This document shows, piece by piece, positions 52,798 through 63,727 of a DNA stretch of 64,000 nucleotides. Under the pieces are notes generated by a model that saw nothing but the letters and a program-made list of their open reading frames with translations, had not been told where the DNA came from and did not search any database. Source of the stretch: Marinicella sediminis. Its GTDB lineage: Bacteria; Pseudomonadota; Gammaproteobacteria; Xanthomonadales; Marinicellaceae. Every line of letters starts with the position of its first letter. Position 1 is the first letter of the stretch. The position numbers and the translations under genes are program-made. The stretch lies in the NCBI RefSeq assembly GCF_002000055.1, contig NZ_MVBD01000007.1:124001-188000 (forward strand). Reading direction: 5' to 3'.

Positions 52798-55504
52798 GTC
52801 GATCAAAAAAATCATTACATTGAGTCTGATTGTGACTTTGCCAATCAATATTTTTGGCATCGTCTGGGCCATCAACACCTATCAGGCCTACCACCTGATG
52901 GATGAATTCACCACCACCCTGCCCAAAGGCCAGCGCCTGGAGCGCCTGGCTGAAGCTGAATACCAGGACCTGACAACCAAAACCCTTAAACTGTTTGGAA
53001 TCAGCCAGAGTTACGACGCAGAACTGATTCTCAAAGACAAGGCCATCAGCCAACTGAACAGCAATCTGCCATCCAGCGGTATGAGTTACCAGGGTGATGC
53101 CTGGCTGATCATGGATGGCCAGGCCTTGAAAGGCGACGCTCGTTACCGCGGTGATCACTACTTCCACTGGTCTTTCCCACAAAAATCCTGGCGATTCAAG
53201 GCCAGTAAAAAGAACATCGTCAACGGCATGCGTAAATACAATTTTATCTTGCCAAAAAACGCCCACATGTTGTCCAACAAAATGTCTTACGAACTGGCTC
53301 GCCAATTGGGACTGTTGGCACCAGAGGCCCGACTGCTGGAACTGGGCATCAACGGGAATTACTCCGGACCCAGGCTGCTGGTCGAACAAATTGGCGAAAG
53401 CTTTCTGCGAAAAAACCGGCGCATGCCCAATGATGTTTATGTCGGTGACAACATCGGCTCAGCCTATTATGAAGGGGTTCACCCATTCATTTTTAACCAT
53501 GCGTCAATCTGGGACAAAGCCTCCAGCAACAACCATTACCCAGATGACAGCAAGCGACCGTTGGAAGTAATGATCCAACAGCTTGAGCAGGATCGACATG
53601 ACCTGATAGACCTCCGCAAATTTGCTGCCAAAGGAGCTTTGATTGACCTGACGGCCAGCTACCACCATGACAATAAACACAACTGGAAGCTGTTGTATGA
53701 TGGCTACTATGAGCGCATAGAGCCGATTGTCTGGGACACCCTGGGCTGGATGGACTACACCGCCAGAATCCCGGAATTTAACATTGCCAATTCTAAACTC
53801 ATGGCCTCTTTGAACCGCAATTACGATTACCTGCGGGCCAAATCACATGTGTTGAAACAATTCTATCAGTCCGATCGACCACTCTTTGATCAGTCACTGA
53901 AAAACGCCGCTGAACAGGCTGTCGGTATCATCGAAAACAATGGCTTCGCCTACGAACTGGATGGCCTCAGAAGGACCGAAGATGAGGCCAAAAAGCAGGT
54001 ACAGTTATTCACAGATTTGGTTGATGAACGACTGAATATGGTCAAAGACCACTTCCTGGGTGATGTCGATCCTGCACATTTTGCCTATCAGGTTCTGGCA
54101 GCTGACCGGCTGCGGATACAATTTGCGGATGCCAAAATGATCAAAGCCATCCAATTGCAACTGCCCGCTGCCGAAATGACAGAGCCCGTTTCACTGGCCT
54201 GGCTACACAACGAGCAATGGCAACAACAAGACATCAGTCACCTGGTATCAAGGAATGACCAGCTATTGGTTTTGGAAGTTGAACTGCTGGCCAACAACCG
54301 CACCCGTTCTGGCTATGCCGGGGTTTACAGTGAACCGGTCATCACCACCATTGATGTATTGATTGAAGGCGCTGACCTCAAGCAATTAACCGGTATCAGC
54401 CTGGAACTGGCCAACCTCAGCGAACAACGTGTTTTAGCCGAGCCCCGTAATGACATCCGGCCGGCCGGGTATGATGATGGGCTGCAAAACATCATTCCGC
54501 CAGCACCGGTGCTTCCGACCACCCACCTGAGTGGTCTCATTGAGGTCAACAGTGACCTGACTTTTCATGAAGATGTGGTCATCGCCCCAGGCACCACGTT
54601 CATGATCGGTCCACAGATCAATCTGCGGTTTTTCGGGCACATCACAGCTCACGGGACGGCCGAACAACCCATTTCATTCCAACCTGCTGATCCCAAATCA
54701 CCCTGGGGCGCTGTGGCCATCAAAGACGAAGGTGCCAACGGCTCCCGCTTTTCACATTGTGAATTCATTGGCGGCAGTGGTGCCAAAGGCGACCTGTTTG
54801 AATACACCGCCATGCTATCCATACACAATGTCAGAGACATCGCTTTTGAACATTGCGGCTTTTATGACAGTAAAATCACCGATGACATGATTCATGTGAT
54901 TTACAGCGAAGCTTCTTTCAGTCATTCAGTGTTTGTCAGATCGCTGGCCGATGCCCTGGATGCCGATATTTCTGAGTTGACCATCAGTCATTGCGAATTC
55001 ATCGACAATGGCAACGACTCCATTGACCTGATGACGGCACGGGCCGTGGTACACAACACCCGCTTTTTGCGCTCAGCGGATAAAGGCATTTCAATTGGTG
55101 AAGGCAGTCAATTGCTGGCTTTTGACAACCACATAGAAGACAGCGAAATCGGCATGCAAAGCAAGGACACGTCATTGGCATACATCTTTAACACCGATTT
55201 CATTGGCAACAACAAAGCCATTGACGCTTATCATAAAAACTGGCGCTATGCTCAGGGTGGCCAGATCAACCTGCACCAATGTCGACTGGAAGCCAACCAA
55301 TCCAATGCCACGGTGGATAAAAAATCAAGCATCTCCCTGAACCAGTGTCAGATAGATGACCCCTCCAACATCGACCTGAAAGACCAGCAAAAACAACGCA
55401 TCCTGATCACTGATCAGCATGCACCAGCGGTGGACTTTACCCACCCGTTTTTTCAACCTTACCTGAGTGACTTTAACCAACCGGAGACTCATGGACGCCA
55501 TTAA
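52787..55504 (+). CDS. CotH-kinase family protein fused to a right-handed beta-helix
   Basis: 905 residues. An N-terminal membrane anchor (about 8-30) places the rest in the periplasm or at the surface. The CotH-like kinase domain (about 85-430) has GDARYRGDHYFHW, FPQKSWRFK, LSNKMSYELARQLG and the catalytic-region sequence LTASYHHDNKHNWKLLYD followed by PIVWDT. From about 580 to 860 a right-handed beta-helix carries repeated HCxF-type turns (FSHCEF, FEHCGF, ISHCEF, LHQCRL, LNQCQI). CotH proteins are atypical secreted kinases that phosphorylate surface proteins; the helix may bind a glycan or protein target. It overlaps the VTC gene by 14 bases. Confidence 0.85.
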   Translation: MMIKSIKKIITLSLIVTLPINIFGIVWAINTYQAYHLMDEFTTTLPKGQRLERLAEAEYQDLTTKTLKLFGISQSYDAELILKDKAISQLNSNLPSSGMSYQGDAWLIMDGQALKGDARYRGDHYFHWSFPQKSWRFKASKKNIVNGMRKYNFILPKNAHMLSNKMSYELARQLGLLAPEARLLELGINGNYSGPRLLVEQIGESFLRKNRRMPNDVYVGDNIGSAYYEGVHPFIFNHASIWDKASSNNHYPDDSKRPLEVMIQQLEQDRHDLIDLRKFAAKGALIDLTASYHHDNKHNWKLLYDGYYERIEPIVWDTLGWMDYTARIPEFNIANSKLMASLNRNYDYLRAKSHVLKQFYQSDRPLFDQSLKNAAEQAVGIIENNGFAYELDGLRRTEDEAKKQVQLFTDLVDERLNMVKDHFLGDVDPAHFAYQVLAADRLRIQFADAKMIKAIQLQLPAAEMTEPVSLAWLHNEQWQQQDISHLVSRNDQLLVLEVELLANNRTRSGYAGVYSEPVITTIDVLIEGADLKQLTGISLELANLSEQRVLAEPRNDIRPAGYDDGLQNIIPPAPVLPTTHLSGLIEVNSDLTFHEDVVIAPGTTFMIGPQINLRFFGHITAHGTAEQPISFQPADPKSPWGAVAIKDEGANGSRFSHCEFIGGSGAKGDLFEYTAMLSIHNVRDIAFEHCGFYDSKITDDMIHVIYSEASFSHSVFVRSLADALDADISELTISHCEFIDNGNDSIDLMTARAVVHNTRFLRSADKGISIGEGSQLLAFDNHIEDSEIGMQSKDTSLAYIFNTDFIGNNKAIDAYHKNWRYAQGGQINLHQCRLEANQSNATVDKKSSISLNQCQIDDPSNIDLKDQQKQRILITDQHAPAVDFTHPFFQPYLSDFNQPETHGRH

Positions 55505-56231
55505 AGAACATTTTCTGCGCTATGAGTTCAAGTACATCCTCAATGACGAGCTGCGCGACCAGGTGGAAGATGAACTGAACCATTTCATGCAACTCGACCC
55601 TTTTGTGGTAGGCCGTCCGGATCACAAATACCTGGTCAGAAGCCTGTATTTTGACGACCCGCATTACAGTTTCTACTACGAAAAAACAGATGGCCTGATG
55701 CACCGGCAAAAATTCCGTATTCGGACTTACACTGATCAGTATCAGTCTGACGTACCGATCATGCTCGAATTAAAAGGCCGGTACAATAATTTCGTCTATA
55801 AACACCGCACCGTGATCAATCATGATGCGGGTTCTAAAGATGACGTGTTTGCCCTGACCGAACAGATTGCCAACAAAGACAACAACCCGGTTTATGAACA
55901 ATTCATCTATGATCAATTCCGCAAGCAAATCAAACCGGTGATGCTCATTGATTACCAAAGAAGGGCTTATCAAAGTAAATTTGATTATGAATTCCGCATC
56001 ACCTTTGATGGTGAATTGTATGGCACTGAAACCACACGATTGTTTCCTGATACCGCGGTTAAAAGGCGAAAACTGATCGATGGTTTCACCATCATGGAAG
56101 TCAAGTTCCGTAAACACGTGCCGCCCTGGTTTCACCGCATCATGATAAAATATCAGCTGAAACGACTGTCAATTTCCAAGTATTGCACAGGAATGGAAAG
56201 CACCCAATTAATTGAAGACTTAGAAGATTAA
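55491..56231 (+). CDS. VTC-domain polyphosphate polymerase-like protein
   Basis: 246 residues from MDAIKEHFLRYEFKYIL, with CCGGAG before the ATG; the longer frame overlaps more of the CotH gene. The tunnel-fold motifs are RYEFKYIL, RSLYFDDP, KFRIRTY, LELKGR, IDYQRRAYQ, RITFDGE, IMEVKFR and ISKYC, matching the VTC domain that makes polyphosphate from ATP in yeast Vtc4. Basic and acidic residues at tunnel positions are retained. In bacteria the VTC domain commonly travels with CotH and DUF4956 genes, as here. The start-stop overlap suggests coupling to the kinase. Confidence 0.88.
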   Translation: MDAIKEHFLRYEFKYILNDELRDQVEDELNHFMQLDPFVVGRPDHKYLVRSLYFDDPHYSFYYEKTDGLMHRQKFRIRTYTDQYQSDVPIMLELKGRYNNFVYKHRTVINHDAGSKDDVFALTEQIANKDNNPVYEQFIYDQFRKQIKPVMLIDYQRRAYQSKFDYEFRITFDGELYGTETTRLFPDTAVKRRKLIDGFTIMEVKFRKHVPPWFHRIMIKYQLKRLSISKYCTGMESTQLIEDLED

Positions 56232-56242
56232 CAGGATCAAAA

Positions 56243-56929
56243 ATGGAAAATCAAATATTAGAAGCATTCGGCACCGGCTTTAACAGCTCCATCATTGAGG
56301 TGATGCTCAACAGTTTTGTGGCATTTGTGCTTTCACTGGTGATTGCCTTCACTTACAAAAAAACCCATCAGGGCTTATCTTACTCACAGTCATTTGTGCT
56401 GACCCTGATTTTTCTGACCATCATCATAGGTTTTGTGATGATGGTAATCGGCAACTCCCTGACCCGGGCATTTGCACTGGTCGGTGCGTTGAGCATCATC
56501 CGCTTCAGAACCGTGGTCAAGGATACCAAAGACACCGCATATGTGTTCATGGCACTGGCCGTTGGCATGGCTGCCGGTACCGCCAATTACTTCATTGCCC
56601 TGTATGCCACAGTGTTCCTGAGCACCATTGCCTGGGTGTTGTTTAAATTCAATTTTGGTTTACAGCGATCGAGTGATTTCATCCTGCGTTTTTTCTATGC
56701 CAAATCATCTGATAACGATGAGCAGTACGTCAATTACATCAACAAACAATCAGAAACCAATGCCTTGTTACACATGGAGCCATCCGGAGATGGTGACCGC
56801 TTGCATCTGACTTATGACCTGTCACTCAGGGAAGAAGTGGATGTGAATGATTTCATCAATCAGATTTCACAAATGGACGGCATCAGTGAAGTGGTGCTGG
56901 TGAGCGCCAAGAATGATGTGAATTACTGA
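56243..56929 (+). CDS. DUF4956 membrane protein
   Basis: 228 residues. Three or four membrane helices (about 20-140) with ALSIIRFRTVVKDTKDTAYVF, the DUF4956 core, then a cytosolic C-terminal domain. The family has no assigned function; its steady pairing with VTC-domain proteins suggests a membrane channel or partner for polyphosphate synthesis. It sits 11 bases after the VTC gene. Confidence 0.88.
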   Translation: MENQILEAFGTGFNSSIIEVMLNSFVAFVLSLVIAFTYKKTHQGLSYSQSFVLTLIFLTIIIGFVMMVIGNSLTRAFALVGALSIIRFRTVVKDTKDTAYVFMALAVGMAAGTANYFIALYATVFLSTIAWVLFKFNFGLQRSSDFILRFFYAKSSDNDEQYVNYINKQSETNALLHMEPSGDGDRLHLTYDLSLREEVDVNDFINQISQMDGISEVVLVSAKNDVNY

Positions 56930-56955
56930 CCGGCATAGGTCAGACCATCAGACTC

Positions 56956-57753
56956 ATGTTCAGTCAATACCGGATATTGTTCAGCACATTGATTATGGCC
57001 ATGGCTGTGGCCTTGTTTGTGCTGCGCAATGGATACCAGGGTCAACCCGAATTGATTGCCCATGCCGGTGGTGGAATTGAACGTGAAACATACATGAATT
57101 CACTGGAAACCATCAACCTGAATTATCAGTTAGGGCATCGCTATTTTGAACTGGACTTCAGCTGGACAGCGGATGACCAGCTGGTATTGATCCATGACTG
57201 GAAAAAATCCTATAAGCGGTTGTTCAATAACCACAGTGAGCAACCGCCTGACTCACAGGCTTTTGTGAACATGCCAATGCTTAACGATCACACACCCATG
57301 ACATTGGCCGATTTAGTAAACTGGTTAAAATCCCATCCTGACGCCCATGTGTTGGCTGACATCAAGGACCGCAATGTAGCCGGCCTGCATCACATCAAAA
57401 CCCATCATCCAGAGATCAGTCAACAGTTCATCGCCCAGGTATTTCACCCACGTGAATACCCGGAGGTCAGGGCCTTGGGATATGATCGGGTGGTATATTC
57501 ATTGTATAAAATCCGCATACCTACGGTGGAGATCAAAACTTTTATCAAGGAAGCTGAATTGTTTGCTCTGGCCATGAAAACGGTGCAGAAGGATTTTGAT
57601 GCCTTGCTACAGACCGCCAATGACCACCGGGTTTTTGTTTATGTACAGACCATCAATGACATCGAGCAGTTGCGTTCGCTGCAACAAAAAGGGGTGAATG
57701 GTATTTACACTGACTTTATATACGAAAAGCAGGGAGAACTGGTCTACCAGTAA
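56956..57753 (+). CDS. Divergent GDPD/PI-PLC-like phosphodiesterase
   Basis: 265 residues. A signal-anchor covers about 8-25. The catalytic region reads IAHAGGG ... NSLETINLNYQLGHRYFELDFSWTADDQLVLIHDW, following the GDPD pattern (H, ...E, x, D, H). However, the usual HRG is HAGGG and the first E-x-D is ELDF. DIKDRN supplies the later metal ligand. The protein would hydrolyse a glycerophosphodiester or similar phosphodiester in the periplasm, for example a teichoic-like or phosphoglycerol substituent. It ends the run; hfq follows after 90 bases. Confidence 0.8.
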   Translation: MFSQYRILFSTLIMAMAVALFVLRNGYQGQPELIAHAGGGIERETYMNSLETINLNYQLGHRYFELDFSWTADDQLVLIHDWKKSYKRLFNNHSEQPPDSQAFVNMPMLNDHTPMTLADLVNWLKSHPDAHVLADIKDRNVAGLHHIKTHHPEISQQFIAQVFHPREYPEVRALGYDRVVYSLYKIRIPTVEIKTFIKEAELFALAMKTVQKDFDALLQTANDHRVFVYVQTINDIEQLRSLQQKGVNGIYTDFIYEKQGELVYQ

Positions 57754-57800
57754 TTTCACAAAGCACCGACAGATAGCCATTTATTATGATCCCGGCCTTG

Positions 57801-57809
57801 TGCTAGAAT
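57801..57809 (+). promoter_or_regulatory. Extended -10 promoter element of hfq
   Basis: TGC-TAGAAT is a TGn extended -10 with five of six matches, 35 bases before the hfq ATG. The -35 region (TTATTA at 57781-57786) is poor, as allowed for extended -10 promoters. Confidence 0.45.
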
Positions 57810-57843
57810 ACTGTAAATAATAATAAAGAGTAAGGTAACCAAA

Positions 57844-58083
57844 ATGTCTAAATCACAAACTTTACAAGACCCATTTCTCAATGCACTCAGAAAAGAACGA
57901 ATTCCGGTTTCTGTTTTTTTGATGAATGGCATCAAATTGCAAGGCACCGTTGAGTCCTTTGACCAATTTGTGATTGTATTGAACAACACCACCAACCAGT
58001 TGGTATACAAACATGCCATTTCGACCATTGTGCCGGCCAAAAACGTCAGCACATATAAAATCCAGCAGGAAGGTGACGACTGA
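57844..58083 (+). CDS. hfq: RNA chaperone Hfq
   Basis: 79 residues. The Sm1 motif [26 protein letters not shown] and the Sm2 signature [10 protein letters not shown] are intact, including Gln8, Asp9 and Lys/His contacts of the proximal face. The C-terminal tail is short. Hfq is the hexameric matchmaker between small RNAs and mRNAs. AAGG lies nine bases before the ATG, and a strong terminator follows. Confidence 0.98.
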   Translation: MSKSQTLQDPFLNALRKERIPVSVFLMNGIKLQGTVESFDQFVIVLNNTTNQLVYKHAISTIVPAKNVSTYKIQQEGDD

Positions 58084-58110
58084 ACCCTGATTCAGTCCAG
58101 GCTGATCATC

Positions 58111-58143
58111 AAGCAGTTTCTGTTTCAGAAGCTGCTTTTTTAT
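58111..58143 (+). terminator. Rho-independent terminator of hfq
   Basis: AAGCAGTTTCTG-TTT-CAGAAGCTGCTT, 12 pairs with one mismatch, followed by T-rich TTTTATT. It begins 28 bases after hfq. The remaining bases to hflX (58144-58341) show no supported gene. Confidence 0.85.
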
Positions 58144-58341
58144 TGATGTCAGCACCAAAATTCAAACCCCAAACAGTAACCCAGCCGGCAATTCAGAGTA
58201 CAGACAACAATGACCACCATGAGCAACCGACCCATCGACAATGGGTGACGCATAACATGAACCAGAGCAGACCTCATCAAAGTTTGCGAGCGCAGCTTTC
58301 TTTTACCCAATGGGCAAAAGAAGGCATGGGAGCAACACCAA

Positions 58342-59682
58342 ATGTTTGACCGTTCCGAAAGAGGCGACCGTGCCGTTATCCTGTGCCCCACGCCAATGGA
58401 GCGAGATCTGCGAGGAGAACAGCCGGATCGCATCGCAGAATTCAAAGAATTGGTTACCACTGCAGGTGCCGATATCCTGGACGTCATTATCAGCACACGT
58501 CAAACCATTGACTCAAAATACTATGTGGGTAGCGGTAAAGCCGAAGAAATCAAGTTGGCGGTGAAAACCCATGAGGCCGACGTGGTGGTCGTAGACGCCG
58601 CACTGAGCCCCATTCAAGAACGTAATCTGGAAGCCCTGGTCAAAGCACGGGTGCTGGACCGGCGTACACTGATTTTGGATATCTTTGCTCAACGGGCAAG
58701 GTCTTATGAAGGTCAATTACAGGTTGAACTGGCTCAACTTAAACACATGTCCACCCGTTTGGTCAGGGGCTGGACCCACCTGGAACGTCAAAAAGGCGGA
58801 ATTGGCATGCGTGGACCTGGTGAAACACAGCTGGAAACCGACCGCCGGCTGCTAAACGCCCGGGTCAAGTCACTGAAGGCCAAACTCGATAAAGTCATGC
58901 GACAGCGTGAACAAGGGCGTAAACAAAGGAAAAAATCAGGGACCCGGATGCTGGCACTGGTGGGTTACACCAACGCCGGAAAATCCACGCTGTTTAATCT
59001 GCTCACCAATGCAGATGTCTATGCGGAAGACCAACTGTTCGCCACCCTGGATCCCACCGTACGACAATTCACTGCCATCCCAGGCAGCAGTGCGGTGATC
59101 AGTGACACGGTTGGCTTTGTTCGTGATTTACCTCATGAGTTGGTTGCCGCATTTCGGGCCACCCTGCAGGAAGCATTGGATGCCGATCTGTTATTACACG
59201 TCATCGACGACAGCAACCCGGAAAGACGCGACCACATCAATGAAGTGAATAAAGTCTTCAGGGAACTACAAATTGAAGATGTACCGACCATAGAAGTGTA
59301 TAACAAGATTGATCAATCCGGTCATCCGCCAGAGTGGCGACCAGGTGATGCTGATCATGCCGATAAAGTCTGGATTTCAGCACATCAGAACATCGGCATC
59401 GATTTATTGATAAAAGCCATTGAAGAAAGGCTGCATCGTACCCATCTAACACTCAAATTCAATTTGCCAATGTCGGAGGCTCGCTTGCGAGCACAGTTTT
59501 ATCAACTTGAAGCCATCAGAGAAGAACAGATGGATGACAATGGTCAGTGGCAGATTGAGGTAGAATTACCCATAGAAAAGTGGCGTCAGCTGGCCAAAAG
59601 CCAGCAGCCTGAAGCACGGTTTGTTCAGCAGCTTCTGAAAGAACATGATGTCGCCGTAGATGAAAACCCAAAAGACTGGTAA
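58342..59682 (+). CDS. hflX: Ribosome-associated GTPase HflX
   Basis: 446 residues, normal length. The N-terminal nucleotide-binding domain (ADVVVVDAALSPIQERNLE) is followed by the coiled-coil linker with RGPGETQLETDRR. G domain: G1 VGYTNAGKST, G3 DTVGF, G4 NKID. HflX splits stalled ribosomes under stress. It is read from its own promoter or from hfq read-through and is followed by hflK after 17 bases. Confidence 0.96.
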   Translation: MFDRSERGDRAVILCPTPMERDLRGEQPDRIAEFKELVTTAGADILDVIISTRQTIDSKYYVGSGKAEEIKLAVKTHEADVVVVDAALSPIQERNLEALVKARVLDRRTLILDIFAQRARSYEGQLQVELAQLKHMSTRLVRGWTHLERQKGGIGMRGPGETQLETDRRLLNARVKSLKAKLDKVMRQREQGRKQRKKSGTRMLALVGYTNAGKSTLFNLLTNADVYAEDQLFATLDPTVRQFTAIPGSSAVISDTVGFVRDLPHELVAAFRATLQEALDADLLLHVIDDSNPERRDHINEVNKVFRELQIEDVPTIEVYNKIDQSGHPPEWRPGDADHADKVWISAHQNIGIDLLIKAIEERLHRTHLTLKFNLPMSEARLRAQFYQLEAIREEQMDDNGQWQIEVELPIEKWRQLAKSQQPEARFVQQLLKEHDVAVDENPKDW

Positions 59683-59699
59683 ACCAGCTGGAGTGAAGT

Positions 59700-60860
59700 A
59701 TGCCCTGGAATGAACCTGGCAATCAAAATTCGGGCGGCAAAGGGCCCAACAACAACCGACCAGGTGGTCAGAAACCTCCTGAGTTTGAACAGATTCTGAG
59801 TGATTTTTTTAAGTCCATAAAAAGTGCGTTGGGCATGGGCAACAAATCAGGCGGTGGATCCGGGAATCAGGCTCCCATCCTGATACTGTTGATCGGCTTA
59901 CTTGGCTTTGGTGTCTACAGTGCGACTTATCAGGTCGAAGAAGCTGAACGGGGCGTGGTGCTGGTATTTGGTAAATATTCACACACCATGGAGCCGGGCT
60001 TGAGATTCACTCTTCCCAAACCATTTGCAGAAGTCTACCGCGTCAATGTGGAGTCCATACGTCAGGAAGACAACAGTGGGCAAATGTTGACGGAGGATAA
60101 GAATCTGATTGAAATAGACTACTCCATCCAATACCGCATTGACAAAGAAAGGGTGATGGATTATCTGTTCAGTGTGGCCAGTCCACAAAACACCGTTCGA
60201 CAAGTGGCTGAGTCAGTGATGCGACAGATAGCTGGTACCCGAACCCTGGATTTCATCATCAATGAAAACCGGACAGCGGTGAATCAGCAGGCCAGAGAAG
60301 AAATCCAGTCCATGCTTAACGATTACAAAACCGGCATTCAATTAACTCAAGTGAACATCACCGAAGTGCATCCGCCGATCAATGTCAAAGAAGCTTTTGA
60401 TGATGTGGTCAAGGCCAGAGAGGATCAAAAAACCTTTATCAATCAGGCCAACGAGTATGCCAACGGACGCATTCCAGAAGCCGAAGGTAAAGTACTGAAG
60501 ATTGTACAGGAAGCCGAAGCTTACAAAGAATCGATCATTGCCGAAGCAAGAGGTAAAGCCAACCGCTTCGATCTGTTAAGAACACAGTATGAGCTGGCTC
60601 CTGAAGTGACCAGACAGCGGTTATTTTTGGAGACCATGGAGTCCGTGATGGGGGATACCTCGAAAGTGGTGATGGACCAGGAAGCCGGTAACAACAGCAT
60701 GATGTACCTGCCTTTGGATCAGTTGATGAAGAATCAACCCCGCAATAACCAGCCATCGACCATTGACCTGGGTACCACTGTGGTCACCCCGGACCGCATG
60801 CCCTCGAATAACAATGAATCCTCATCATCCAGAACCACCAGACGTGGGAGGGGGAGATAA
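59700..60860 (+). CDS. hflK: FtsH protease modulator HflK
   Basis: 386 residues. The first 60 residues are glycine/asparagine/proline-rich (NEPGNQNSGGKGPNNN), then one membrane helix (about 57-80, LILLIGLLGFGVYSATY) and an SPFH/band-7 domain to about 330. The tail is Ser/Arg-rich. With HflC it forms the large membrane complex that encloses FtsH. Two bases separate it from hflC. Confidence 0.96.
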   Translation: MPWNEPGNQNSGGKGPNNNRPGGQKPPEFEQILSDFFKSIKSALGMGNKSGGGSGNQAPILILLIGLLGFGVYSATYQVEEAERGVVLVFGKYSHTMEPGLRFTLPKPFAEVYRVNVESIRQEDNSGQMLTEDKNLIEIDYSIQYRIDKERVMDYLFSVASPQNTVRQVAESVMRQIAGTRTLDFIINENRTAVNQQAREEIQSMLNDYKTGIQLTQVNITEVHPPINVKEAFDDVVKAREDQKTFINQANEYANGRIPEAEGKVLKIVQEAEAYKESIIAEARGKANRFDLLRTQYELAPEVTRQRLFLETMESVMGDTSKVVMDQEAGNNSMMYLPLDQLMKNQPRNNQPSTIDLGTTVVTPDRMPSNNNESSSSRTTRRGRGR

Positions 60861-60862
60861 TC

Positions 60863-63159
<2,297 letters not shown>

Positions 63160-63178
63160 TTCCACCGGAACTTGCCAT

Positions 63179-63207
63179 TAAAAAAAGCCCGTTACGGGCT
63201 TTTTTTA
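63179..63207. terminator. Bidirectional terminator between purA and def
   Basis: TAAAAAAAGCCCGTTACGGGCTTTTTTTAT: a GCCCGTTACGGGC core with A/T runs on both sides, so it can end both convergent transcripts. Confidence 0.9.
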
Positions 63208-63232
63208 TGTCAAAGGGATTTAAACGTCGCGT

Positions 63233-63727
63233 TCACACTTTGATTTTTTCCAGTTTTTTCATGGCCAGTTTGCGCTTTAAAACCGACAAATGGTCCAGGA
63301 ACACAATGCCTTTCAGGTGGTCCAGCTCATGCTGAATACACACTGCCAACAATCCTTCTGCACTGAGCTCCTGGGATGTGCCATTGAGGTCCTGGTAACG
63401 AACCTTGATCTGGTCGGCCCGTTTCACTTTGGCATAGATGCCTGGCACCGATAGACACCCTTCTTCATGGGTTTGCATACCATCCTTTTCAGTGATCACT
63501 GGATTAACCATCACCAGAGGTTCGGTGTTGTCCTCAGAAACATCAATCACCACCAAACGAATGTGCCGGTCAACCTGTGTAGCGGCCAGTCCGATCCCTG
63601 GAGCCGCGTACATGGTCTCCAGCATATCACTGGACAGTTGAGACAAAGCGTCATCAAACACCGTTACTTCTGCTGCTACTTTTTTCAGTCTGGGGTCCGG
63701 TAAAGTCAGGATTTCTAGGGTACTCAT
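63233..63727 (-). CDS. def: Peptide deformylase
   Basis: 164 residues from [14 protein letters not shown]. Three metal/active-site motifs are intact: [16 protein letters not shown] (Cys ligand) and QHELDHLKG (HExxH). The enzyme removes the formyl group from nascent N-termini. An open frame extends 25 codons upstream but family members begin near TLEIL. fmt, often directly downstream of def, is absent; instead the gene ends at a terminator shared with purA. Confidence 0.97.
   Translation of the reverse strand: MSTLEILTLPDPRLKKVAAEVTVFDDALSQLSSDMLETMYAAPGIGLAATQVDRHIRLVVIDVSEDNTEPLVMVNPVITEKDGMQTHEEGCLSVPGIYAKVKRADQIKVRYQDLNGTSQELSAEGLLAVCIQHELDHLKGIVFLDHLSVLKRKLAMKKLEKIKV

Noticed and set aside
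58143-58349. 68-codon frame between hfq and hflX
   Set aside because: Begins in the terminator tail and overlaps the start of hflX; composition and sequence do not look coding.
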